Positions 1 to 5,383 are shown, counted from the first letter of the stretch. The stretch: 5,408 nt of DNA from an uncultured Clostridia bacterium (GCA_946539175.1 CAMNHH010000144.1:1-5408); one strand, 5' to 3'. Translations and numbers: made by a program. Notes: generated by a model not told the origin, from the letters alone.

Positions 1-48
1 ATCGACGGCAAGAGCTACACCTTCGACGCCAATGGGTACATGAAATAA
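1..48 (+). CDS. C-terminal end of a cell-wall-binding-repeat protein (partial)
   Basis: The first 48 bases read in frame 1 as IDGKSYTFDANGYMK followed by TAA. The pattern (I/D)GK-x-Y-x-FDANGYM resembles the end of a choline- or glucan-binding type cell-wall repeat (the 'DGKWYYFDANGYM' style of the CW_binding_1 family), which usually occurs in tandem at the C-terminus of secreted surface proteins, often behind an enzymatic domain. Only 15 residues are visible, so the catalytic or N-terminal part, the signal peptide and the number of repeats lie outside the window. A terminator hairpin begins 25 bases after the stop, which supports a true gene end. The gene points toward the 3' end of the hydrogenase operon (convergent) and probably has no functional link to it. 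The family call is an inference from a short motif. Confidence 0.6.
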   Translation: MDGKSYTFDANGYMK

Positions 49-73
49 AGGCAAATAGTATAAGTGACAGCAC

Positions 74-105
74 AGGGGTGTCCGCTTCGGCGGACGCCCC
101 TTTCG
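74..105 (+). terminator. Rho-independent terminator of the cell-wall-binding gene
   Basis: AGGGGTGTCCGC (74-85) pairs with GCGGACGCCCCT (90-101) across a TTCG tetraloop. This gives a 12-bp stem with one T-G wobble. A short, impure T run (TTTCGTCT, overlapping the last stem base) follows. It lies 25 bases after the stop codon at 46-48, as expected for the terminator of that gene. The stem is strong and the T tract is modest. Confidence 0.8.
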
Positions 106-131
106 TCTATGGGGACGTGGGACGCTGCTCA

Positions 132-186
132 CCCCTACGCTGGGATCAAATACGTACCCCGTAGGGGCGGATGCCTACATCCGCCC
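132..186. repeat. GTAGGGGCGGAT-type hairpin repeat, copy 1
   Basis: The core CCCGTAGGGGCGGAT (158-172) occurs again, identical over 15 bases, at 823-837. The 3' part folds as GGGCGGATG (165-173) against CATCCGCCC (178-186) around a CCTA loop, a perfect 9-bp stem. Just upstream, CCCCTACG (132-139) is the inverted copy of CGTAGGGG (160-167). I recall hairpins of this kind as frequent intergenic repeats in gut Clostridia. That is memory and not something shown by this window. Confidence 0.7.
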
Positions 187-226
187 GCGAGATGGGCAGA
201 AGACGGGAGACGCGGATACGCTCCGC

Positions 227-290
227 GCTAAGAGCCGGGCTTCGCCCGGTTGCGCAGCGGCGGGCTAAGAGCCTCGCTTCGCTCGGTTGC
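227..290. repeat. Pair of imperfect 27-base direct repeats
   Basis: The two copies lie at 227-253 and 264-290. They share 24 of 27 bases and are offset by 37 bases. Both start GCTAAGAGCC and end CGGTTGC, and differ only at the 11th, 12th and 20th positions. Copy 1 contains the small hairpin CCGGGC-TTC-GCCCGG. With only two units and a short gap this is not a CRISPR array. It looks like duplicated intergenic repeat sequence. Confidence 0.7.
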
Positions 291-427
291 CCGCCCAGCA
301 CGGCGCCTGCGGGCGCTCGTTCGGATATTCGCCTGCGGGCTCATATGCGGGCTCACATGCCGCGTCAGCACAAGGCACCAGCGGCAGCGGCGAAATCACA
401 GATTTCGGCTGCCACAGGGCTTCGCTC

Positions 428-489
428 CTCGCAATGACAGAGGAGGAACGATAGCCGCAGCAGCTATCCAACCTGCATGTCATTGCGAG
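428..489. repeat. Inverted pair of TGTCATTGCGAG repeats around a small hairpin
   Basis: CTCGCAATGACA (428-439) and TGTCATTGCGAG (478-489) are perfect 12-bp inverted repeats. Between them GATAGC (450-455) pairs with GCTATC (463-468). A degenerate relative of the same family appears at about 590-624, where CACGAGGAGCCGGGTCGCGGCAATCC resembles the usual continuation of such units. The TGTCATTGCGAG word is familiar to me as a dispersed repeat in many bacterial genomes. No function is assigned. Confidence 0.65.
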
Positions 490-497
490 ACCGGGGC

Positions 498-528
498 CCC
501 CAGGAAAGCCCGGAGGGCTTTCCTGGGG
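498..528. repeat. Perfect 14-bp hairpin
   Basis: CCCCAGGAAAGCCC (498-511) pairs perfectly with GGGCTTTCCTGGGG (515-528) around a GGA loop. It follows directly on a TGTCATTGCGAG repeat (478-489). No T run follows on the plus strand and no matching A run precedes it, so it does not look like an intrinsic terminator for either strand. It is best read as the palindromic core of an intergenic repeat unit. Confidence 0.75.
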
Positions 529-653
529 TGGGCGACGAGGACGCCGGGCTGTGAGCGACGGCGTCACACGCCGCCGCGAACGATGAGGCGTCACGAGGAG
601 CCGGGTCGCGGCAATCCGTACCCCGCCCCAAACTCCTTCCCCTGGAGGCCCAG

Positions 654-683
654 CGTGGCCGGGATCTTTGATCCCGAGCCACG
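654..683. repeat. Interrupted hairpin
   Basis: CGTGGC (654-659) pairs with GCCACG (678-683), and inside it GGGATC (661-666) pairs with GATCCC (670-675) around a TTT loop. Small unpaired bulges separate the two stems. It sits just inside the right terminal inverted repeat of the putative element. Confidence 0.6.
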
Positions 684-707
684 GTGAGGTGCCTTGTGCT
701 GGAAGGT

Positions 708-739
708 GTCATCCGGCGTCTCACTTAAAGCCGGATGAC
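708..739. repeat. Perfect 10-bp inverted repeat
   Basis: GTCATCCGGC (708-717) pairs with GCCGGATGAC (730-739) around a 12-base loop. It lies just outside the right end of the 366-701 element. No T run follows, so it is more likely another intergenic palindrome than a terminator. Confidence 0.65.
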
Positions 740-778
740 GGATGAGGTGAAAAGCCAAGTTTTATGTGAGACAAAGCA

Positions 779-851
779 GTAGGGGCCGGCGCCCTCGACG
801 GCCCGGCGCACCTGCGCCGCATCCCGTAGGGGCGGATCCCTTGATCCGCCC
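779..851. repeat. GTAGGGGC-type repeat block with hairpin, copy 2
   Basis: Two GTAGGGGC words occur here (779-786 and 826-833). The second continues as the same 15-base core found at 158-172. The block ends in a hairpin, GGGCGGATC (830-838) with GATCCGCCC (843-851), and a CCTT loop. The loop and closing base pair differ from copy 1 while the stem is kept by compensating changes (GATG/CATC there, GATC/GATC here). Smaller GC-rich inverted repeats lie between 785 and 818. Confidence 0.65.
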
Positions 852-870
852 TGATCGTCCCGCATACCTT

Positions 871-901
871 AAAACAACAAGCCCGCCATTTGGCGGGCTT
901 G
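871..901 (-). terminator. Rho-independent terminator of the hydCBA operon
   Basis: Read on the minus strand, CAAGCCCGCC pairs with GGCGGGCTTG (plus-strand positions 878-887 and 892-901) around a 4-base AAAT loop, followed by TTGTTTT (plus 871-877). It starts about 30 bases beyond the hydA stop codon. Stem, loop and T run are all canonical for an intrinsic terminator. Confidence 0.9.
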
Positions 902-930
902 CTTGCTGTATAAAGGAGATTGTCGGCCCT

Positions 931-2706
931 TTACCGGTTGTAGATGGGCCGCTGGACGTAGTGGGTGTGCAGCAGCTCATGGGCCTTGTGGCTGTTGGGA
1001 ACGCCCAGGTAGGTGTCATAGATCGCCTTGACCTCGGGGTTCTCATGGCTCTTGCGCAGGGTCATCTTCTCATCCTCGGTGTAGAGGCCCTGGGCACGAA
1101 GGGCGCGGATGTTGGTGTAGTTGCGGACGTAGCCGGGCTGGTGGGGCTGACCGCCGCCGTTGACGCAGCCGCCGGGGCAGGCCATGACCTCGATGAAGGT
1201 ATAATCCTTCTCGCCGGACCGGACCATATCCAGAAGCTTCGCCGCGTTGGACAGGCCGGAGACCACGGCCACCTTGACCTTGACGCCGTTCAGATCGTAC
1301 TCCGCCTCCTTGATGTCCTTGGTGCCGCGGACCTCATGGAACTCCAGGGGCTTGCACTCCTGGCCGGTGACCTTCTCATATACGGTGCGCAGGGCGGCCT
1401 CCATGACGCCGCCGGTGGCGCCGAAGATGTGGCCCGCGCCGGAAGCGATGCCAAGGAAGGGGTCGCAGACCTCATCAGGCAGGGCGTTGAAGAGGATACC
1501 GGCCCGCTTGATCATGGCGGCAAGCTCCCTCGTGGTGATGGAGACGTCCACATCCTGATAGCCGTCCCGGCCCAGCTCTGGACGGGAGATCTCAAACTTC
1601 TTGGCGGTGCAGGGCATGACGGAAACCACGAAGATATCCCTGGGGTCGAGGCCCATCTTCTCCGCGTAATAGGTCTTGCAGAGGGCACCGAACATGCCCT
1701 GGGGGCTCTTGCAGCTGGAGAGGTTGGGGATGAAGTCGGGGTAATAGGTCTCACAGAACTTGACCCAGCCGGGGCTGCAGGAGGTGATCATGGGCAGCGC
1801 GCCGCCGTTCTGCAGGCGGCCCAGAAGCTCCGTGCCCTCCTCCATGATGGTCACGTCGGCGGCGGTGTCGATATCGAAGACCTTGTCCGCACCCAGACGG
1901 CGGCAGGCGGCAATGAGCTTGCCCTCCACGTTGGTGCCGATGGGAAGGCCGAAGCACTCACCCAGCTGTACCCGGACCGAGGGAGCGGGGGCGATGATGA
2001 CATGCTTTTTGGGGTCCGCAATGGCAGCCCAGACCTTCTCGGTGTCGTCCCGCTCAGTCAGGGCGCCGGTGGGGCAGACGGCAATGCACTGGCCGCAGTT
2101 GACGCAGGCGGTCTCGCTGAGAGGCATGTCGTTGGCGGAGCCCACATGGGTGTCATAGCCCCGGTCGTTGGTGCCGAGAACGCCCACATACTGGCTCTTG
2201 GAGCAGACGGCCACGCAGCGGCGGCAGAGGATGCACTTGGAGTTATCCCGCACGAGATGGATGGCGGAGTCGTCGATGTCGGGCTGGATCTTCCCGTTGG
2301 CATACTTATGCATGTCCACGCCGTACTCCCGGCAGAGGGTCTGCAGCTCACAGTCGGTGCTGCGGGAGCAGCTGAGGCAGTCCATGCGGTGGTTGGAGAG
2401 GATCAGCTCCAGGACAGATTTCCGGGCTTCGCGCAGCTCCGGGGTGTTGGTTTTGATCTGCATGGGGGTTTCCCGGCCGGTGTTGGGGTCGATCCTGGGG
2501 GGCGTCACAGGGGTGACGCAGGCAGGGACCCAGCTGCGTCCGCCGGTATCCACAAGGCACATACGGCAGGCGCCGATCTCGTTTAAGTCCTTGAGGTAGC
2601 AGAGGGTGGGGACGTTGACCCCAGCCTTCATGGCGGCGTCAAGAACGGTGGCGTTTTCCGGTACGGAGACCAGAATGCCGTTGACGGATACGTTGAATTC
2701 TTTCAT
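931..2706 (-). CDS. hydA: [FeFe]-hydrogenase catalytic subunit HydA (NAD-linked, bifurcating type)
   Basis: This 591-residue subunit interconverts H2 with protons and electrons at the H-cluster, in the cytoplasm. An N-terminal [2Fe-2S] domain has Cys36, 47, 50 and 63. A His-ligated [4Fe-4S] site follows (His106, Cys110, 113, 119). Next come two ferredoxin [4Fe-4S] sites (Cys158/161/164/168 and Cys201/204/207/211). The H-cluster domain has TSCSPGW (308-314), MPCTAKKFE (364-372) and EVMACPGGCVNGG (506-518), then the small-subunit domain up to about residue 585. Compared by memory with Clostridium pasteurianum CpI, the proton-path residues are kept (Glu290, Glu293, Arg297, Cys310, Ser330), but position 311 is Ser where CpI has a cubane-ligating Cys. 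It lacks the C-terminal extra cluster domain I recall in Thermotoga HydA. I chose the ATG at 2706 (MKEFNVSVNG), where homologues start and an SD lies 8 bases upstream. The frame stays open to 2811, but that part overlaps hydB. It is the last gene of the operon. Confidence 0.96.
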   Translation of the reverse strand: MKEFNVSVNGILVSVPENATVLDAAMKAGVNVPTLCYLKDLNEIGACRMCLVDTGGRSWVPACVTPVTPPRIDPNTGRETPMQIKTNTPELREARKSVLELILSNHRMDCLSCSRSTDCELQTLCREYGVDMHKYANGKIQPDIDDSAIHLVRDNSKCILCRRCVAVCSKSQYVGVLGTNDRGYDTHVGSANDMPLSETACVNCGQCIAVCPTGALTERDDTEKVWAAIADPKKHVIIAPAPSVRVQLGECFGLPIGTNVEGKLIAACRRLGADKVFDIDTAADVTIMEEGTELLGRLQNGGALPMITSCSPGWVKFCETYYPDFIPNLSSCKSPQGMFGALCKTYYAEKMGLDPRDIFVVSVMPCTAKKFEISRPELGRDGYQDVDVSITTRELAAMIKRAGILFNALPDEVCDPFLGIASGAGHIFGATGGVMEAALRTVYEKVTGQECKPLEFHEVRGTKDIKEAEYDLNGVKVKVAVVSGLSNAAKLLDMVRSGEKDYTFIEVMACPGGCVNGGGQPHQPGYVRNYTNIRALRAQGLYTEDEKMTLRKSHENPEVKAIYDTYLGVPNSHKAHELLHTHYVQRPIYNR

Positions 2707-2714
2707 TTCCCTCA

Positions 2715-2721
2715 CTCCCTT
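2715..2721 (-). promoter_or_regulatory. Ribosome binding site of hydA
   Basis: AAGGGAG on the minus strand, 8 bases before the ATG at 2706 and directly after the hydB TGA (2723-2725). It decides the hydA start against in-frame starts further upstream, and its position suggests translational coupling to hydB. Confidence 0.8.
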
Positions 2722-2722
2722 C

Positions 2723-4630
2723 TCATCTCTTGTAGACGGCCTTCTCGGGCTTGGCGGGGCAGTTGGTGATACAGACGCCGCACTTGATACACTTGGAGGT
2801 GTCGATGACATAGCTGGGCAGCTTGTGACCCGGCGCGATATAGTCGGTTTTGAGAATGGTGCCCACGGGGCAGTTCTTGGCGCAGCGGCCGCAGCCGATG
2901 CACTTGTCCCGGTCGATGGCGTAGTTCAGAAGGTCCTTGCAGACGCCGGCGGGGCAGCGCCTCTCCACGATGTGGGCCACATATTCCTCCCGGAAGTGCT
3001 TCAGGGTGGAGAGGACCGGATTGGGCGCGGTCTGACCCAGGGCGCAGAGAGAGTTCTTCTGAATGACGTGGCAGAGCTCTTCCATCTCATCCAGCATCTC
3101 CAGGGTGCCCTTGCCCTTGGTGATGAGGTCCAGGATCTCCAGGAGACGGTGGGTGCCGATCCGGCAGGGGGTGCACTTGCCGCAGCTCTCATCACAGGTG
3201 AAGGTGAGGTAGAACTTGGCAATATCCACCATGCAGGTGTCCTCGTCCATGACGATCATGCCGCCGGAGCCCATCATGGCGCCGATCTTGCTGAGGTTAT
3301 CAAAGTCGATGGGGGTATCCAGCAGGGAGGCGGGGATGCAGCCGCCGGAGGGGCCGCCGGTCTGGGCGGCCTTGAATTTCTTCCCGTTCGGAATGCCGCC
3401 GCCGATGTCGTAAATGATCTCCCGGAGGGTGGTGCCCATGGGGACCTCCACCAGGCCGGTGTGCTGGATCTTGCCCACAAGGCAGAAGACCTTGGTGCCG
3501 GCAGAGCTCTCGGTGCCGCGGCTGCGGAACCACTGGGCGCCCTTGAGGATGATCTGGGGAATGTTGGCGTAGGTCTCCACATTGTTCAGGATGGAGGGCT
3601 TATCGAAGAGACCCTTCACCGCCGGGAAGGGGGGACGGGGACGGGGCTCACCGCGTTTGCCCTCGATGGAGCGCATCAGCGCGGTCTCCTCGCCGCAGAC
3701 AAAGGCGCCGGAGCCCAGACGGATCTCCAGGTCGAAGTCAAAGCCGCTGCCGAAGAGGTCCTTGCCCAGAAGGCCCAGCTCCCGGGCCTGGTTGATGGCG
3801 ATGGCCAGCCGCTTGACGGCAATGGGATACTCCGCCCGGACGTAGACGTAGCCCTGATGGGCGCCGATGGCGTAACCGGCAATGGTCATGGCCTCAATGA
3901 TGACGTGGGGGTCGCCCTCCAGAACACTGCGGTCCATAAAGGCGCCGGGGTCGCCCTCGTCGGCGTTGCAGAGGATGTACTTCACTTCGCCGGGGGCCAC
4001 CAGGCTCCACTTCCGGCCGGTGGGGAAGCCGGCGCCGCCGCGCCCGCGAAGACCGGACTCCAGCACCTCCTGGGTGACCTCCTTGGGGGTCATGGTGGTG
4101 AGGGCCTTGGCCGCGGCCTGATAGCCGTCGGCGGCGATATATTCACGGATGTCCTCGGCGGCGATGTTGCCGCAGCTGCGAAGGGCGATCCGCTCCTGCT
4201 TGGCGTAGAAATTGGTGTGGTTCAGATCCTTGATGGTGCCGTCGGGGGAAACGGTCTCGGGATACAGATATTCCTTGACCACGTTGCCGCCGATGATATG
4301 CTCATCCACGATCCTTTCCACCTGTTCTGGGGTGACCTTGGAATAGAAGGAGCCCTCGGGGTAGACGATCATAATGGGGCCCAGGGCGCAAAGCCCGAAG
4401 CAGCCGGTCTTCACCACGCGGATCTCGTTGGCAATGCCTCTTGCGGCCAGGGTTTCTTCCAGTTTTGCGATGATTTCCAGGGAACGGGAGGAGGAACAGC
4501 CGGTACCGCCGCAGACCAAGATGTCCTTGCGGGTCCTGCCGTCGCTCTCAGCGCCTTCTCCGATGGGGCGCAGGGCGAGCAGGGGGCGGTATTCCTCTCT
4601 CAAAGCGTCAAGCTTTGTTTTTGTCAGCAT
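2723..4630 (-). CDS. hydB: NuoF-like flavin/NAD(H) subunit HydB of the [FeFe]-hydrogenase
   Basis: This 635-residue subunit carries the FMN and NAD(H) site where electrons are exchanged between NAD(H), ferredoxin and HydA. Residues 35-115 form a thioredoxin-fold [2Fe-2S] domain with Cys40, Cys45, Cys77 and Cys81. The NuoF core has the glycine-rich GLRGRGGAGFPTGRKW (193-208), the acidic NADEGDPGAFMDR (222-234) and GSGAFVCGEETALMRSIEG (306-324). The NuoF [4Fe-4S] site is Cys483, 486, 489 and 529. The C-terminus adds two ferredoxin [4Fe-4S] sites, Cys577/580/583/587 and Cys614/617/620/624. Cys466, His553, Cys559 and Cys564 could form the zinc site I recall from the Thermotoga HydB structure. The N-terminal domain is fused here, which distinguishes the trimeric HydABC layout from HndABCD-type complexes where it is a separate subunit. 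The ATG at 4630 has a near-perfect SD. It lies 29 bases after hydC and 16 bases before hydA. Confidence 0.96.
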   Translation of the reverse strand: MLTKTKLDALREEYRPLLALRPIGEGAESDGRTRKDILVCGGTGCSSSRSLEIIAKLEETLAARGIANEIRVVKTGCFGLCALGPIMIVYPEGSFYSKVTPEQVERIVDEHIIGGNVVKEYLYPETVSPDGTIKDLNHTNFYAKQERIALRSCGNIAAEDIREYIAADGYQAAAKALTTMTPKEVTQEVLESGLRGRGGAGFPTGRKWSLVAPGEVKYILCNADEGDPGAFMDRSVLEGDPHVIIEAMTIAGYAIGAHQGYVYVRAEYPIAVKRLAIAINQARELGLLGKDLFGSGFDFDLEIRLGSGAFVCGEETALMRSIEGKRGEPRPRPPFPAVKGLFDKPSILNNVETYANIPQIILKGAQWFRSRGTESSAGTKVFCLVGKIQHTGLVEVPMGTTLREIIYDIGGGIPNGKKFKAAQTGGPSGGCIPASLLDTPIDFDNLSKIGAMMGSGGMIVMDEDTCMVDIAKFYLTFTCDESCGKCTPCRIGTHRLLEILDLITKGKGTLEMLDEMEELCHVIQKNSLCALGQTAPNPVLSTLKHFREEYVAHIVERRCPAGVCKDLLNYAIDRDKCIGCGRCAKNCPVGTILKTDYIAPGHKLPSYVIDTSKCIKCGVCITNCPAKPEKAVYKR

Positions 4631-4638
4631 GAGTGAGT

Positions 4639-4647
4639 ACCTCCTTT
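4639..4647 (-). promoter_or_regulatory. Ribosome binding site of hydB
   Basis: AAAGGAGGT on the minus strand, 8 bases before the ATG at 4630. It is a near-consensus Shine-Dalgarno site inside the 29-base hydC-hydB gap. Confidence 0.9.
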
Positions 4648-4659
4648 TTGATCTGCGCC

Positions 4660-5154
4660 TTATTCATACTTGGCCAGAATGTCGGGGATCTGTTCGGGCT
4701 TCAAGTTGCCGTAGACCTCGCCGTTGATGACCATGGCGGGGGCAAGACCGCAGGCGCCCAGGCAGCGGGTGGCGTCCAGGGAGAATTTTCCGTCGGGGGT
4801 GACGCCGCCGTCGGAGATCCCCAGCTCCTGCTCCAGACGGGCCAAAAGATTGCCGGAGCCCTTTACGTAGCAGGCGGTTCCCAGGCAGACGCTGATGGCG
4901 TATTTGCCCTTGGGGTTGAGGCTGAACTGCGCGTAGAAGGTGACGATGCCATAGACCTCAGCCAGGGGAACGCCCAGACCCTCCGCAATGATCTCCTGTA
5001 CCTCCATGGGCAGGTAGCCGTAGATATCCTGGGCTTGCTGGAGAACGGGCATGAGCGAGCCCGGTACCTCTTTGTAGGAGGCGATCAGCTCTCTCAGCTG
5101 CTTTTCCTGCTCCGCCGTTCCCTGAAATGGTACGGCAGTCTTTCTCTTTGTCAC
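4660..5154 (-). CDS. hydC: NuoE-like [2Fe-2S] subunit HydC of the [FeFe]-hydrogenase
   Basis: This 164-residue protein belongs to the NuoE / 24-kDa family, the small thioredoxin-fold [2Fe-2S] partner of the NuoF-like subunit. It has a helical N-terminal half with the family phrase VPGSLMPVLQQAQDIYGYLP (30-49) and the EVYGIVTFYAQF segment (66-77). The cluster ligands are Cys90 and Cys95 (CLGTAC) and Cys131 and Cys135 (CLGAC). Length is typical for the family. It is the promoter-proximal gene of the operon and is expected to sit against HydB, close to the flavin. The start is GTG at 5154, supported by AAGGAGG 8 bases upstream. I see no in-frame ATG nearby upstream. By itself a NuoE-like protein could belong to a formate dehydrogenase or complex I, but the adjacent hydB and hydA settle the assignment. 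Confidence 0.95.
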   Translation of the reverse strand: MTKRKTAVPFQGTAEQEKQLRELIASYKEVPGSLMPVLQQAQDIYGYLPMEVQEIIAEGLGVPLAEVYGIVTFYAQFSLNPKGKYAISVCLGTACYVKGSGNLLARLEQELGISDGGVTPDGKFSLDATRCLGACGLAPAMVINGEVYGNLKPEQIPDILAKYE

Positions 5155-5162
5155 TGTATGCT

Positions 5163-5169
5163 CCTCCTT
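5163..5169 (-). promoter_or_regulatory. Ribosome binding site of hydC (supports the GTG start)
   Basis: AAGGAGG on the minus strand with an 8-base spacer to the GTG at 5154. The spacing matches that of hydB and hydA, which makes the non-ATG start credible. Confidence 0.85.
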
Positions 5170-5220
5170 AAAAATAGTAACACAACACGACCTAAGTAAA
5201 CCGCGTATAACAACAAGTAT

Positions 5221-5249
5221 AATGTACCATAGATCCGACAGTTTGGGAA
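5221..5249 (-). promoter_or_regulatory. Candidate sigma-70-type promoter of hydCBA
   Basis: On the minus strand, TTCCCA (plus 5244-5249) and TACATT (plus 5221-5226) are separated by 17 bases, and TG lies one base before the -10, as in an extended -10 promoter. Each hexamer matches consensus at 4 of 6 positions. Transcription would start near 5214, giving a leader of about 60 bases. This is a weak match chosen by eye. An overlapping TATACT a few bases downstream is an alternative -10. Confidence 0.35.
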
Positions 5250-5282
5250 GAGTAAAATGAACTTTTTTGAGTGAAATATTCG

Positions 5283-5299
5283 TATTTTCCCGGAAAATA
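5283..5299. promoter_or_regulatory. Palindromic operator candidate
   Basis: TATTTTCC (5283-5290) and GGAAAATA (5292-5299) are perfect inverted halves around a single C. They are flanked by near-copies of GAAATATTCG (5273-5282) and GAAATATCG (5302-5310). The site lies in the divergent intergenic region, about 34 bases upstream of the proposed hydC -35 and about 100 bases before the divergent start at 5400. A dimeric transcription factor site is the simplest reading. The regulator is unknown. It does not match the Rex consensus TTGTTAA-N4-TTAACAA. Confidence 0.45.
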
Positions 5300-5317
5300 G
5301 CGAAATATCGAAACGTT

Positions 5318-5331
5318 AGTTATCTCTAACT
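5318..5331. promoter_or_regulatory. Short inverted repeat AGTTA-TCTC-TAACT
   Basis: AGTTA (5318-5322) and TAACT (5327-5331) are perfect 5-bp inverted halves around TCTC, located between the larger palindrome and the divergent start. It could be a second protein-binding site for the rightward gene. It is short enough to be chance. Confidence 0.25.
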
Positions 5332-5383
5332 CCAAAGAAGAGACAAGAAAAAAAGGCTCTTCACGATTCTTTCATGCGCTAAA

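Larger units (their letters stand above)
366..701. mobile_element. Putative non-coding element bounded by 14-bp inverted repeats (MITE-like)
   Basis: CAGCACAAGGCACC (366-379) is repeated as its exact reverse complement GGTGCCTTGTGCTG at 688-701, so a 336-base segment has perfect 14-bp terminal inverted repeats. The inside has no believable coding sequence. It carries several perfect or near-perfect hairpins (450-468, 498-528, 559-573, 654-683) and an inverted pair of TGTCATTGCGAG motifs. This organisation fits a miniature inverted-repeat element or a compound palindromic repeat. I see no clear target-site duplication: the flanks read CCGCGT on the left and GAAGGT on the right. The mobile-element label is therefore inference. 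A fortuitous pair of dispersed repeats is the alternative. Confidence 0.4.
106..870. other. Gene-free, repeat-rich intergenic region
   Basis: I see no supportable gene in this stretch of about 765 bases. The open frames that cross it on both strands translate to arginine-, proline- and alanine-rich low-complexity sequence with no recognisable motif or convincing ribosome binding site. They run straight through hairpins and repeats. The region is GC-rich and made almost wholly of short inverted and direct repeats, which are listed separately. It separates two convergent transcription units, each ended by its own terminator, so it is unlikely to hold promoters for either. Confidence 0.75.

Noticed and set aside
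227..290. CRISPR array
   Set aside because: Only two imperfect repeats with a 10-base gap. No spacers of normal length and no cas genes.
171..724. Several small open frames on both strands in the left intergenic region
   Set aside because: They cross inverted repeats and hairpins, encode Arg/Pro/Ala-rich sequence, and lack convincing ribosome binding sites.
766..2586. Long plus-strand open frame (606 codons) antisense to hydA
   Set aside because: Its translation is Gly/Ala/Val/Asp-rich low-complexity sequence with no family motif, as expected for the opposite strand of a GC-rich gene. hydA on the minus strand is unambiguous.
931..2706. NADH dehydrogenase subunit G (NuoG) instead of hydrogenase
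   Set aside because: All three H-cluster motifs and the Fe-hydrogenase small-subunit tail are present, which NuoG lacks.
2707..2811. Longer hydA start at 2811, adding 35 residues
   Set aside because: The extension overlaps the end of hydB, is Ser/Pro-rich and unlike HydA N-termini. The ATG at 2706 has a well-placed Shine-Dalgarno site.
2606..4636. Long plus-strand open frame (676 codons) antisense to hydB
   Set aside because: Same shadow effect. The composition is Gly/Ala/Leu/Val/Asp/His-rich with no recognisable motif, while hydB has all NuoF cluster and nucleotide motifs.
5201..5218. Rex operator near TTGTTAT on the minus strand
   Set aside because: Only the left half resembles TTGTTAA. 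The right half (GGTTTAC) does not resemble TTAACAA.
5337..5362. Terminator formed by GAAGAG and CTCTTC around an A-rich stretch
   Set aside because: The stem is only 6 bp with a 14-base loop, and the homopolymer lies inside the loop, not after the stem.
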